A stretch of 64,000 bases of DNA from CAZBDV01 sp964490765. GTDB taxonomy: Bacteria; Cloacimonadota; Cloacimonadia; Cloacimonadales; JAJBBL01. Under the pieces are notes generated by a model. That model did not search any database. It was not told the origin of the DNA and saw only the letters and a list, made by a program, of their open reading frames with translations. The stretch covers positions 44,231 through 108,230 of the forward strand of contig CAZBDV010000007.1 in the NCBI GenBank assembly GCA_964490765.1. The letters are read 5' to 3'. Below are positions 16,701 through 24,457 of the stretch, in pieces. How positions within the stretch are numbered: position 1 is the stretch's first letter; every line of letters starts with the position of its first letter. The translations under genes and the position numbers were made by a program.

Positions 16701-17172
16701 AACCGAGCCTGAACCTGTCACCAACTGCTGTTTGAACCTGCAGAGAGTCCGAGTATTCACTCGTGACAAAATAATAGAATTGCCGGTTTATCTCCTCTGG
16801 GATCCTGGAATATTCAATCTCAATGGTTTCTTGTTCAAGCATATAAGAAGGAAAAGAAATCACTCCTGTTTCATAGTCGAGTTGATAATCGACATTCCGT
16901 TCAAATAGCTTTTTTTCTTTCTCTCCCTCAATCACATCTATTTTATAAACCTTCTCCGAGTTATTGAGAATATTGCCTGAACGGAGTTGAAAGACCGTAA
17001 AACCTGACTGGAAACTTATCTGTTCTGTTTTCAGGATTGGAGAAAAATATCTGCTTAACTCGACACTCTTCCCAATCTCATCCTGACAGAAAAGGCTTTT
17101 TGAAGCGATGATAAGAATTAGAAGGATTACCCTCCCAAATATTATCCGGTTTTGCTTTACTCCTAATTGCAC
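13747..17172 (-). CDS. Large exported beta-rich protein, probable outer-membrane beta-barrel
   Basis: 1141 residues that I cannot assign to a named family. A signal peptide is likely (about 1-30: basic start, then VILLILIIASKSLFC). At least two segments read as the motif x-DY-x-(I/L)-DY-x-G-x-(I/V)-x-F: FERNVDYQLDYETGVISF (about 90-107) and SRGTDYTIDYAAGSVSF (about 330-346). I recall this motif from SprA-type T9SS translocon proteins, but SprA is about twice as long. From about 500 on it is alternating aromatic beta strands, ending in KVEARAEF with a terminal Phe as in outer-membrane barrels. It is 11 bp from gmhA. Outer-membrane placement is inference. Confidence 0.7.
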   Translation of the reverse strand: MQLGVKQNRIIFGRVILLILIIASKSLFCQDEIGKSVELSRYFSPILKTEQISFQSGFTVFQLRSGNILNNSEKVYKIDVIEGEKEKKLFERNVDYQLDYETGVISFPSYMLEQETIEIEYSRIPEEINRQFYYFVTSEYSDSLQVQTAVGDRFRLGFTDTELNITGSKTFSVSVGSDEDFNIHQSLFLRIDGELRRNLRIRAQLSDSQSPLTPEGDTRELSSLDQIYIMLYGNEYELAFGDLEISFEDTQFINFTSRFEGVKGEWYGQNRFQGALAISKGKQSSNEFFGNEGKQGPYFITVANVGTSVQVIPGSEEVFLNGVALSRGTDYTIDYAAGSVSFTSRHFINSNSLIYIKFQYSDEDYRQNMYFNSSRVQLLPKLTLNHHMIIQNDDRNNPLQESFTPDDREILKEAGDDPAWTEGVIEVETGEGLYVKVIEADLEYYRYVGPNAGGEYIIHFTYVGQGEGDYRQVTPNSFEYAGPNQGSWIPMRLLPSPQFQANYDVGLRWDGDFYEMMGESIFSRFDRNTFSSLDSSDNDGYGLHWQMRMYPDFSRINPNWMVYYRHLSENLHTFSDIRDPELNYDFYEITEADDVAVDEAGTTLSFNIENFFLPRVRYMRKRGRESYQLDNLTFNTTINQYFLVPTMNYRYSYARQDIETPVEQELLIEQNQIDSNYILGNFRLAGDYQYRTFNDKYSGEETDTEETGTRYRKRGLSFGTYQTSRIAGNLFIDQEFNDLLNEGWERMRESVTLGGEGFLDLSEQRFRAAYSHREVKQLPDGGDSTYDMAEVNTNNSLLNRGVSLFANYALKNVEFYPYVRELIFVGEGAGIYDSTGVVSEDGEYDYIMVQVGDSEMSIEINADLMLNLTPRLFISETEEDEQQKDFISTIKRWLSRIQTESYFLVMENSRSDQKWDVYFLKPDLLMNEESTIYGRNQFRQTAWLDLVQGRVLAKMGYNRDRTLDNRYQDQYRTDIRANELMFRFSRFFGADYELTYEKRSEEESRYESRTESDIYSLDIRNRFGNNLQIGSLLKYSTESGDSTLGGDFFGLSSYSITETVTYFFQRRYRLLSRLEYRRNERDGSGFLSFLPEKRAGNIFRWSVRLNYQLNPFITGGFEYSGNKYPLQDTVHQLKVEARAEF

Positions 17173-17289
17173 TTGCTGCTGCGTAGTTATTACTGGATAA
17201 GCAGACTACTCAAAATCGACGAGACAACAAGGTTGAGATTGCCCCAATCGAGCAGAATCTTATACCTACCCGTATCCCGTTTCTTTTAA

Positions 17290-17715
17290 TTACTCATACT
17301 CCAGAGGAAGTAGTAGCCAGAGAGCTATGTAGATCAAGATCCCAAATCCACTCGTTAATATTGTCACAATAACGAAAACTATTCTGATGAGACTGACATC
17401 AATGCCAAAAAATCTCTCCATGCCAGAACAGATACCGGCAATCATCTTCCCTTTGTTCAATCTGGAGAGTTTTCTTGCTGCCTCCTCTTTCGGGGTCACG
17501 TCGATCTCTTCCTTATTGTTCTGTATCCCTCTCGGCAAGATCAGTAAAAGCATAAGATAGATCAGCAAACCGATGCCATTAACAAAAATAAGAATCAGGA
17601 AAGCAAGTCTGATCAAAAGTGGATCCAGGCCAAAAGTTTCAGCCAATCCACCACAAACACCGGCAATTTGTTTATTAGTCGTAGATAAATGTAGCTTTTT
17701 GATAATGACCTCCAC
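17290..17715 (-). CDS. Membrane protein with two PspC domains
   Basis: Duplicated PspC (phage-shock protein C) modules: residues about 10-62 (KQIAGVCGGLAETFGLDPLL then a hydrophobic helix) and about 84-140 (GKMIAGICSGMERFFGIDVSL then a second helix ending LLLPLEYE). PspC proteins sit in the inner membrane and act in membrane-stress responses. The annotated GTG start at 17715 overlaps its own GGAGG (17713-17709), so it cannot be initiated in the usual way. Normal spacing points to an ATT (17706) or ATC (17703) immediately before KKLHLS, the usual N-terminus of the family. Confidence 0.85.
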   Translation of the reverse strand: MEVIIKKLHLSTTNKQIAGVCGGLAETFGLDPLLIRLAFLILIFVNGIGLLIYLMLLLILPRGIQNNKEEIDVTPKEEAARKLSRLNKGKMIAGICSGMERFFGIDVSLIRIVFVIVTILTSGFGILIYIALWLLLPLEYE

Positions 17716-17863
17716 AAGTTTTTTTTCTTCTTAACTTTACAACTCTCATTGTCAATTAAATGTTTTGCCCGCAAACTGTCAATAGACGAATTACACTCGG
17801 AAACAGGTTGACATAAACGATATATCATCCTTTTTTGGGTGTTAATCATCTTGAGGAGGTTAT

Positions 17864-18562
17864 ATGATTAAGATCTTATTGATAATCGTAATAGCATTGT
17901 TAGCTGTTATATGCTATTCAGAAACAGAAAAAGAGAGCCGCATCATAGTTCTGGAGACAAATCATGGGGATATCGAGATTGAATTATACCCCCGGGTAGC
18001 ACCGAGATTGGTAGAGAATTTCATCGATTTGAGCGAGGATGGCTTTTTTAACGGCACATATTTCCACAGGGTAATCCCGGATTTTATGATCCAGGGAGGA
18101 GACCCAAATACGAAAGATGGAAACAGAGCGACTGACGGCCAGGGTGGACCTGACTACCGTTTACCAGACGAAATCAGTGCCAGTGCTCTGGGACTTGATG
18201 AACTGCTTATCAAAGATTCCTATATGGCAAATCAGGTTCCGCCTGACCATCCGGCAAATGAAATGACAATCAAGGAATTTCTGGAGACACAGGGTTATGC
18301 TTTCAGCGATAATCTCCCTTCTCTACCGAATGAGTATGCTCATATCTCCATGGCCAATGCCGGACCTAACACAAACGGGAGTCAATTCTTTATTATTACA
18401 GCAAGAGACGGTGCTCCCTGGCTGGATGGTAAACATACTGTTATAGGAAAGGTCATTAATGGTATGGATATCGTCCATAAAATCGAAAACCTGCCTCGTG
18501 ACAGGCGTGATAATCCTTTAGAGGATAATCAGGCAATTATCGAGAACGTAACCGTCAGATAA
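17864..18562 (+). CDS. Exported cyclophilin-type peptidyl-prolyl cis-trans isomerase
   Basis: Catalyses proline isomerisation during folding. A signal sequence (about 1-22, ending AVICYSE) suggests periplasmic location; the Cys is not in a good lipobox. The cyclophilin core is clear: GDIEIELYP, FHRVIPDFMIQGGDP (with the catalytic Arg), ISMANAGPNTNGSQFFI and LDGKHTVIGKV. An insertion of about 50 residues (about 108-158) sits between strands and makes the protein 232 residues instead of about 165. A terminator follows. It stands alone on the plus strand between minus-strand genes. Confidence 0.92.
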   Translation: MIKILLIIVIALLAVICYSETEKESRIIVLETNHGDIEIELYPRVAPRLVENFIDLSEDGFFNGTYFHRVIPDFMIQGGDPNTKDGNRATDGQGGPDYRLPDEISASALGLDELLIKDSYMANQVPPDHPANEMTIKEFLETQGYAFSDNLPSLPNEYAHISMANAGPNTNGSQFFIITARDGAPWLDGKHTVIGKVINGMDIVHKIENLPRDRRDNPLEDNQAIIENVTVR

Positions 18563-18606
18563 CATCAGAAAGCTTGTTCAACAGCTTTAGCTGTTATTAA
18601 TTATTT

Positions 18607-18642
18607 GGGGGACTTCCGAACGGTCGTCCCCTTTCCTTTTTG
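18607..18642 (+). terminator. Intrinsic terminator after the cyclophilin gene
   Basis: GGGGAC (18607-18612) pairs with GTCCCC (18626-18631), with an inner CCG/CGG pairing, followed by a T-rich run (TTTCCTTTTT). It lies 45 bases after the stop codon and, read from the other side, just beyond the end of the permease gene. Confidence 0.85.
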
Positions 18643-18655
18643 TGTTGATATTAAC

Positions 18656-19390
18656 TCAAGACAGAAGAAGCTTTTTAAGCCTCTTCACGAGAGTTTGCAA
18701 CAGGAAATCCACCAGGACACCAACAACTCCCATCAGGATCAGATAGACAATCATCTCTTCATAGAAGAGCAGATAGCGGAAATCCAGGAGACGGTAACCG
18801 AGCCCGACAGACGTTCCCAGCATTTCAGCGGCTATTACAACCGTCCAGCCAAGGCCCCAGAGAATTCTGTATAGATTGACAAGAGCAACTGCCGACAGAG
18901 GGAGTTCTATATTTAAAAATAGCTGTAGATTGTTCGCCCCAGAGACACGAGCTTCATCGAGGCAATTCTGGGGTATGATAGAAAATGCTTCAGCTACAGC
19001 AATAAGGGCAGGGAAATAGAGAGTGACAAAGAGGACAAACAGGACTGGTGCTTCACCCAAACCGAACCAGATGACAGCAAAAGGAAACCAGGCAAAGGGA
19101 GAAATATGCCTGACAAAATTTATTGCTGGCATTATTAATCTTTCTGTTATCCGGCTGTGATTGATTGCCCATCCTCCGATAATAGCCAGTAATCCGGCAA
19201 GAAGAGAGATTAGTGTTACCCGGCTGAACGTGTAGGACAAATCACGAAATATACTGATATGATTAACTTTTAGACTGAAAAAAGAGGTTAGTCTCAAGTC
19301 GAGTGAAAATATAAGGAAATAGATGATCAGCCCGATGAAGATACTGGCAAGAATCCAGATATGTTTTTCAATCGTTTTCAAAAATATCAT
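18656..19390 (-). CDS. ABC transporter permease, SsuC/TauC (nitrate/sulfonate/taurine) type
   Basis: 244 residues with about six hydrophobic segments and a BPD_transp_1 domain. The EAA loop is visible as EAFSIIPQNCLDEARVSGANNLQLFLNIELP (in two halves), the site that contacts an ATP-binding subunit. The family moves small organic anions or thiamine precursors across the inner membrane. It overlaps the upstream substrate-binding gene by 23 bp, so the two are coupled. No ATPase gene is adjacent or elsewhere in this window, so the energising subunit must be encoded elsewhere. Confidence 0.87.
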   Translation of the reverse strand: MIFLKTIEKHIWILASIFIGLIIYFLIFSLDLRLTSFFSLKVNHISIFRDLSYTFSRVTLISLLAGLLAIIGGWAINHSRITERLIMPAINFVRHISPFAWFPFAVIWFGLGEAPVLFVLFVTLYFPALIAVAEAFSIIPQNCLDEARVSGANNLQLFLNIELPLSAVALVNLYRILWGLGWTVVIAAEMLGTSVGLGYRLLDFRYLLFYEEMIVYLILMGVVGVLVDFLLQTLVKRLKKLLLS

Positions 19391-20291
19391 GATATACCTC
19401 TTTCAGTTCTACCCTCCGCCTGAGATATCCGAGATCCTCCATTTTCTCTGCTACTCGTTCCTGAAATAGTTTCCCCTCGTCTTCCAGACCAGTAATGAAT
19501 TTCTGATGATTCAAACTATTCTTGGCAATTGTTTCGTCGTAACCGAAATGATTGACTATTGCAGATACTCCCCGCTCCTGTTTGGTATTCAGAATATCAC
19601 ATCCCGCCTCTATAGCCCGAAGAAAATCCCTTATCAATTCACCTTTCGATGCCAGACTTCTTTCATTTGCTATTATATCACAGCAGGGATGTTCCGGAAA
19701 AACTTCACTATACCAGAATAAGAGAGAAAATCGGTCATCAAATTGAAAGATCGGAGGAACATAGAAACTCAGGGCATCAACATGCCCGTTTCCGAAAGCT
19801 ACAGCCATCTCTGTCGGAGTTCTGAAATAGACAATCTCAGGTTCGATACCCAACTCATCAAGTGCTAGAGAGAGGAATATATCGAGAGTAGAGGCACGCA
19901 ATACTCCAACTCGTATTCCATTGAGATCCTCTTTGTTCGTTATTTCCTTACGGCTGATAATTCCGTCACTTTCTCTCTCAAGAAAGGATATTATCTTCAA
20001 TTCCTTACCTTCCGAAACCCCCTTCCAGGCATAAGTGAATGGCATGATTGCCAGGTCAATTCTCCCCCCGATCAAGGCTTCATTCACTTCCCAACCGGAG
20101 AGAAAACGGTGAATCATGATCTTTTCTTCACTGATAATACCATCTTCAAGAGCTATTAGCAGTGGCAGATGATTTGTAGAAGGGGCAATTATTCCAATCT
20201 CAAGTCGATATTCATTCCGACGGCAACTCCCGATCGATAATATCGTCATACTCAGCAATAATATTAGAATGATTACTTTAGTTTTCTGCAT
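19368..20291 (-). CDS. ABC transporter substrate-binding lipoprotein (SsuA/THI5-like)
   Basis: The frame is open from 20324, but the ATG at 20291 has GAGG 6 bases upstream and begins a good lipoprotein signal (MQKTKVIILILLLSMTILS then lipobox IGSC), so I take it. The mature part is an NMT1/THI5-like type II binding protein: NHLPLLIALEDGIISEEKI, GWEVNEALIGGRIDLAIMP, GIRVGVLRAST and MAVAFGNGHVDALS. Such proteins bind sulfonates, nitrate or pyrimidine thiamine precursors; the ligand here is unknown. It overlaps the permease gene by 23 bp. Confidence 0.87.
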   Translation of the reverse strand: MQKTKVIILILLLSMTILSIGSCRRNEYRLEIGIIAPSTNHLPLLIALEDGIISEEKIMIHRFLSGWEVNEALIGGRIDLAIMPFTYAWKGVSEGKELKIISFLERESDGIISRKEITNKEDLNGIRVGVLRASTLDIFLSLALDELGIEPEIVYFRTPTEMAVAFGNGHVDALSFYVPPIFQFDDRFSLLFWYSEVFPEHPCCDIIANERSLASKGELIRDFLRAIEAGCDILNTKQERGVSAIVNHFGYDETIAKNSLNHQKFITGLEDEGKLFQERVAEKMEDLGYLRRRVELKEVYHDIFEND

Positions 20292-20309
20292 TATATTCCT
20301 CGCTGTGAC

Positions 20310-20348
20310 AAAAAAAAGAGCCACCCCGACTGACAGTCAGGGTGGCTC
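20310..20348 (-). terminator. Intrinsic terminator of the ornithine aminotransferase gene
   Basis: Arms GAGCCACCC (20318-20326) and GGGTGGCTC (20340-20348), with further GACT/AGTC pairing inside, followed on the minus strand by a run of eight T. It lies about 50 bases after the rocD stop and just before the start of the binding-protein gene, which therefore needs its own promoter. Confidence 0.92.
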
Positions 20349-20396
20349 GTGATATTCTTTCTCGAACCTAGATCTTTACTGTTCCTTTCTATTTGA

Positions 20397-21644
20397 CTAT
20401 TTATCGAGAGATTCGATTACTTCCTTGATTATTTCCAATGATTTACGTAAATCTTCTTCTTTGATTACTAATGGGGGAGCAAGCCGGATGATATGACGGT
20501 GTGTCGGCTTACAGAGTACTCCCTTTTCTTTCAGCTTTACACAGATATCCCAGGCCTCTACTCCATCACGGGGTTCAGTAACGATGGCATTGAGCAGCCC
20601 TTTACCGCGAATCTCGATAATACGGTCAGAATTAATCTTGCCCAGTTCTTCGCGAACTATATTACCCAGATGTTCTGATCTTTCAACGAGATTCTCGTCT
20701 CGAATTACTTCCAGAGATGCTTTCGCTACGGCGCAGGCTAATGGATATCCACCATAAGTAGAACCGTGCTGGCCGGGCTTTATAGTCAACATGATCTCTC
20801 GGCTCGAGAGAACGGCAGAAACAGGGATAACTCCACCAGCAAGAGCTTTACCGAGTATCATCATATCCGGCTTGACATCTTCCCAGTCACAGGCTGACAT
20901 CTTTCCTGTTCGGCCTATACCAGTCTGGATCTCATCAGCTACAAAGAGAACATTGTGCTTCTTACAGAGATCGTAGCAGGCTTTCAGATAGCCCTCATCA
21001 GGAACGAAAACACCAGCTTCGCCCTGAATCGGTTCCACGAAGAAAGCACATATCTCTTCACCTTCATATTCAAGTTTGTTTGCCAATGCCTGAACATTGT
21101 TGTAAGGGACAACCTCTATTCCATCGAGGAAAGGGCCAAAATTGGTCCGGCATTCAAGATCGGTCGAGGCAGAGATAATCCCGATCGTCCGGCCGTGGAA
21201 GTTGTTTTCACAGAACAATATTTTGGCTTTCCCCTGATGAATTCCCTTCTTTTCGTAGCCCCATTTCCTGCTCAACTTCATAGCAGTCTCAACCCCTTCT
21301 GCACCTGTATTCATAGGTAATACCATCTCAAACCCAAAGTACTCGGTGATAAACTTCTCGTATTCGCCAAGTTTGTTATTGAAGAAAGCACGTGAAGTCA
21401 GGGTCAATTCTTTTGCCTGCTCTGTTAAAGCCTGAATGATTTTCGGGTGGCAGTGTCCCTGATTAACAGCAGAATATGCTGAAAGGAAATCGAAATATTT
21501 CTTCCCTTCAGGATCCCAAACATAAGCACCCTCACCCTTTGCTATTACAACAGGTAGCGGATGATAATTATGGGCTCCATAGGTTTCTTCCAACGACATT
21601 GATTCTTCACTACTTACAGTGCCATAGACCAATTCCTTGCTCAT
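20397..21644 (-). CDS. rocD: Ornithine--oxo-acid aminotransferase (RocD)
   Basis: Class III PLP aminotransferase moving the delta-amino group of ornithine to 2-oxoglutarate, giving glutamate semialdehyde (arginine/proline metabolism). Visible: SAYSAVNQGHCHPKI (about 55-69), MNTGAEGVETAMKL (PLP phosphate region), NNFHGRTIGIISAS, EPIQGEAGV, ADEIQTGIGRTG, and the PLP Lys at about 266 in MILGKALAGGVIPVSA. Length 415 is normal. GGAGG precedes the ATG. A strong terminator follows. It is a single-gene unit. It fits an amino-acid-fermenting lifestyle, though that is inference. Confidence 0.93.
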   Translation of the reverse strand: MSKELVYGTVSSEESMSLEETYGAHNYHPLPVVIAKGEGAYVWDPEGKKYFDFLSAYSAVNQGHCHPKIIQALTEQAKELTLTSRAFFNNKLGEYEKFITEYFGFEMVLPMNTGAEGVETAMKLSRKWGYEKKGIHQGKAKILFCENNFHGRTIGIISASTDLECRTNFGPFLDGIEVVPYNNVQALANKLEYEGEEICAFFVEPIQGEAGVFVPDEGYLKACYDLCKKHNVLFVADEIQTGIGRTGKMSACDWEDVKPDMMILGKALAGGVIPVSAVLSSREIMLTIKPGQHGSTYGGYPLACAVAKASLEVIRDENLVERSEHLGNIVREELGKINSDRIIEIRGKGLLNAIVTEPRDGVEAWDICVKLKEKGVLCKPTHRHIIRLAPPLVIKEEDLRKSLEIIKEVIESLDK

Positions 21645-21988
21645 ATAGTCCTCCGTATTTTTTTCCCATTTTTGAGATCAGAGTCTCGATGTCAATCTTA
21701 ATAACCCCTATCAACACAAACATGCGGCTTCCGGAACCTTACATGCAGCACATCCTGTCAGCCTGATAAAAATAAGAGTCCCATAAAATCTCTAATTCAA
21801 CACACAAAAGCAAAGAAAACCATACACTGTCCTCTGTGGAATCCAGGAGTCGGCCGTATCTGGCTCCTGGACTCTCCAATGGTTACCAGAAATTATCATC
21901 TATCTGATATTTATTTGACTTAATGAGTCTCTGTGTTGAATGGATCTGAGCAGTAAATTTTGTTCGGATCAATTGAAGTGAGGTTGAA
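21645..21988. other. 344-bp divergent gap between rocD and a small membrane peptide
   Basis: No protein-coding signal was seen. It contains the hairpin listed at 21842-21871 and must hold the rocD promoter on the minus strand. No strong TTGACA/TATAAT pair could be placed with confidence. Confidence 0.6.
21842..21871. repeat. 10-bp hairpin of the GGAGT family
   Basis: TCCAGGAGTC (21842-21851) pairs with GGCTCCTGGA (21862-21871) with one wobble pair around a 10-base loop. No T tract follows, and it sits upstream of both flanking genes, so it is not a terminator for either. The apex GGAGTCGGC and TCTGGCT match the hairpin at 43844. Confidence 0.65.
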
Positions 21989-22096
21989 ATGGATAATAAC
22001 AATAAGAGTTGGTGGCAGAAGTACATCTTTTACACTCTGATAGCTTTAGTATTGATTCTTTTTCTTCTCAGAAGGGTTTTTCTGAGAATGTTTTGA
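21989..22096 (+). CDS. Small single-pass membrane peptide, 35 residues
   Basis: ATG at 21989 has a GAGGT (21980-21984) at normal distance. The product starts with a polar segment (MDNNNKSWWQK), continues in one strongly hydrophobic helix (about 12-27, YIFYTLIALVLILFLL) and ends with RRVFLRMF, giving a positive-inside C-terminal flank. The frame ends in TGA at 22096. I know no homologue. Good ribosome site plus a clean membrane helix in an otherwise empty gap argue that it is real. It lies 164 bp before surE, with a TTAACC/GGTTAA inverted repeat in between. Confidence 0.6.
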   Translation: MDNNNKSWWQKYIFYTLIALVLILFLLRRVFLRMF

Positions 22097-22260
22097 AAGC
22101 CAGTTTAATAATTATAACTGTCAGCAACTACAAACAAATAACCTCAGAGGCCAAAAGTTGAAACAATCATTAACCAGGGTTAATTTTCCTTGCCTTTTCT
22201 TGAGGTTTCAAAAAACTAACGAGCTGTACGAATTTAGTTATATAACAGTATGGAGAAGTG

Positions 22261-23028
22261 ATGAAGATTCTGCTTACTAATGATGATGGAATTTATGCTC
22301 CCGGTATTATTGAACTGGCACATAGCCTGGAAGAAGAGCATCATGAAGTTATAGTAGTAGCACCGGAGATGGAGAGGAGTGCTTCGTCACATTCTATAAC
22401 GGTTCGTTCCCCATTGAACATAATCGAAAAGGGGAAGAATCGCTATGCAGTTACAGGCAGTCCGGCAGACTGTGTTATCCTTGCCCTTGAGGTGTTAGTC
22501 CGTGATGGGTGTGATCTTGTTATATCCGGTATAAACAATGGTCCTAACCTGGGAGAAGATGTTCTCTATTCAGGAACTGTAGCAGCTGCAATCGAAGCGA
22601 TGTATTTTGGCTATCCTGCCATCGCAGTCTCAATGAATTCGAGATCCCATGAATTTTTAGCTACTGCCGCTCAGTCTGTCTGCCAGCTACTTAAGAATAA
22701 CGTTCATCAGATTATCAGAAAAGACGAGATCCTGAATATCAACGTTCCTTCGGTTCATTTTGACGAGATCAAAGGATATCTTCTGACTAAGACGGGGCAT
22801 CGTATCTACAGAGAAATTGTTCATATTCAGAAGGATCCGAGAGGAAGAGATATTTACTGGATCGGTGGAGACAAACCTGAATGGCAGGATGATAAGGGAA
22901 CCGATATTGCAGCAGTTGCTGATAATTATATTTCAGTAACTCCCATCACGCCGAGTTTCACGAATTACAGTTCGTTTGACAGATTGGAAAAATTTCTGAA
23001 CAGAGACGGTCTTAAGCCTCTCCGATAA
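22261..23028 (+). CDS. surE: 5'/3'-nucleotidase SurE
   Basis: Metal-dependent nucleoside monophosphatase linked to stationary-phase survival. The N-terminal metal site LLTNDDGIYAPGI (about 4-16), RSASSHSIT, GSPADCV, SGINNGPNLGEDVLYSGTVAAA and the later INVPSV are all present. A GTG (22258) precedes the ATG at 22261; GGAG (22252-22255) is 5 bases from the ATG, which I choose. Length 255 is typical. It is followed after 37 bp by pcm, the classical surE-pcm pairing. Confidence 0.95.
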   Translation: MKILLTNDDGIYAPGIIELAHSLEEEHHEVIVVAPEMERSASSHSITVRSPLNIIEKGKNRYAVTGSPADCVILALEVLVRDGCDLVISGINNGPNLGEDVLYSGTVAAAIEAMYFGYPAIAVSMNSRSHEFLATAAQSVCQLLKNNVHQIIRKDEILNINVPSVHFDEIKGYLLTKTGHRIYREIVHIQKDPRGRDIYWIGGDKPEWQDDKGTDIAAVADNYISVTPITPSFTNYSSFDRLEKFLNRDGLKPLR

Positions 23029-23065
23029 GGGAGCCCGGAAATATTCATCCTGAGGAAAGTGGATT

Positions 23066-23725
23066 ATGAAATTCGATGATCAAAGAAAAAAGATGGTAAC
23101 CGAGCAGCTGGTGAGAAGGGGGATAAAAGATCACCGCCTCCTGGCCGCTTTTGAAAAGGTACCGAGACACCTTTTTGTGCCAGAAGAATTCCGGATCTTT
23201 GCCTATCGTGATCATCCACTTGGTATCGGCGAGGGACAGACGATCTCACAACCATATATTGTGGCTCTAACCCTTGAACTTCTTTCTCTTTCTGAAGAGG
23301 ATGTCGTCCTCGACATCGGAACAGGATCAGGTTACCAGACAGCTATTCTCGCTGAATTAGTCAAAGAGGTCTATACTGTCGAGAGAATTCCTGAACTACT
23401 AATAAGGGCCAGAACTATACTCAAAGAACTGAACTATAATAATATTCATTACCGGATCGGAGATGGTACGAAAGGTTGGGAAAAGGCCTATCCACCGCGA
23501 AACAGTTTCGATAAAATAGTAGTCTCTGCCGCATCTCCCGGGATACCACCTTCGCTTATCAGACAACTTGCTGGGGGGGGGAAATTAGTCATTCCTGCCG
23601 GAAATCGCATGTTCCAGGAACTCACTCTTATAGAAAAAAAAGATGAGAAAGTTGTTGAAAAGCGTTATGGTGGATGTGCCTTTGTGCCGCTTCTCGGCGC
23701 AGAGGGGTGGAAGGATGATAAGTAG
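23066..23725 (+). CDS. pcm: Protein-L-isoaspartate O-methyltransferase (Pcm)
   Basis: Repairs isoaspartyl residues in damaged proteins using SAM. Motifs: VPRHLFVPEEF (about 31-41), the signature AYRDHPLGIGEGQTISQPYI, SAM motif I VVLDIGTGSGYQTAIL, and IVVSAASPGIPPSLIRQL, with YGGCAFVPLLGAEGW at the end. Length 219 is typical. A run of nine G near 23572 encodes part of AGGGKL and leaves the frame intact. The next gene starts within its last 11 bases. Confidence 0.95.
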   Translation: MKFDDQRKKMVTEQLVRRGIKDHRLLAAFEKVPRHLFVPEEFRIFAYRDHPLGIGEGQTISQPYIVALTLELLSLSEEDVVLDIGTGSGYQTAILAELVKEVYTVERIPELLIRARTILKELNYNNIHYRIGDGTKGWEKAYPPRNSFDKIVVSAASPGIPPSLIRQLAGGGKLVIPAGNRMFQELTLIEKKDEKVVEKRYGGCAFVPLLGAEGWKDDK

Positions 23726-24398
23726 AAAGATACTGAATTTACTCGTTATGTTTCTCTGTCTCACTTCTCCGCTAATTGCTGACATATATGAGATGAGCGA
23801 AAAGAATACAGTGATAGAGTATCCAGATATAGACGATAACCACTCTTTGAGAAAGGATATTGTAAATAGAGTCAGCAGGATTTTTACACCTGAAGTAACA
23901 ATCTTTGTTATTTCGATGATACCTATATTCGAACTTCGGGGCGCAATCCCACTTGGTATCAATCACTTCAAACTCAACCCGCTGCTGGTTTTCTTTATCT
24001 GTATTGCCGGCAATATGGTCCCAGTATTCATTATCTTGCTTTTTCTTGATATTCTGACTAAAATCTTATTCAGGGTCCCGATTTTACGGAGATTTCTTGA
24101 ATACCTCTTTCAACGCACCAGAAGAAAGAATGAGACTATCGAGATGTATGAAGAGATGGGGCTGGTAGCCTTTGTAGCTATCCCATTGCCAATAACTGGT
24201 GCCTGGACAGGATCTCTGGCTGCTTATCTCTTCGGGCTTAAGTTCTGGAAATCTGTATTCTTTATTTTCGTTGGAGTAATTATTGCTGGCATTGTTGTTA
24301 CCATTCTCAGCCTTCTCGGCTGGTTGGGTGCTATAATTGCCTTGACGGTTTTATTGATTCTTTTTTTAAGAAAAGCAGTGAAAATAAAGAGCTCTTGA
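23715..24398 (+). CDS. Membrane protein of the small multidrug export family (COG2426)
   Basis: The frame is open from 23643, but that stretch lies inside pcm. The ATG at 23715 follows a GGGGTGG region at workable distance and begins a signal-like helix (MISRKILNLLVMFLCLTSPL). The protein has the family core FVISMIPIFELRGAIPLGI, then several hydrophobic segments and MGLVAFVAIPLPITGAWTGSLAAYLFGL. The family is poorly characterised despite its name. The 11-bp overlap with pcm suggests coupling. A transport role is inferred. Confidence 0.82.
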   Translation: MISRKILNLLVMFLCLTSPLIADIYEMSEKNTVIEYPDIDDNHSLRKDIVNRVSRIFTPEVTIFVISMIPIFELRGAIPLGINHFKLNPLLVFFICIAGNMVPVFIILLFLDILTKILFRVPILRRFLEYLFQRTRRKNETIEMYEEMGLVAFVAIPLPITGAWTGSLAAYLFGLKFWKSVFFIFVGVIIAGIVVTILSLLGWLGAIIALTVLLILFLRKAVKIKSS

Positions 24399-24457
24399 GT
24401 GTTCATAAAAACATTTTCATTAGAATCAGACAATAAAAGAGATAAAGGAAAGATTAA

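Noticed and set aside
23570..23582. Run of nine G in pcm as a possible frameshift
   Set aside because: The frame continues through AGGGKLVIPAG to a normal C-terminus, so the count is correct as given.
23643..23714. Upstream extension of the small-multidrug-export-family protein
   Set aside because: It lies inside pcm in another frame; the ATG at 23715 starts a signal-like helix that fits the family.
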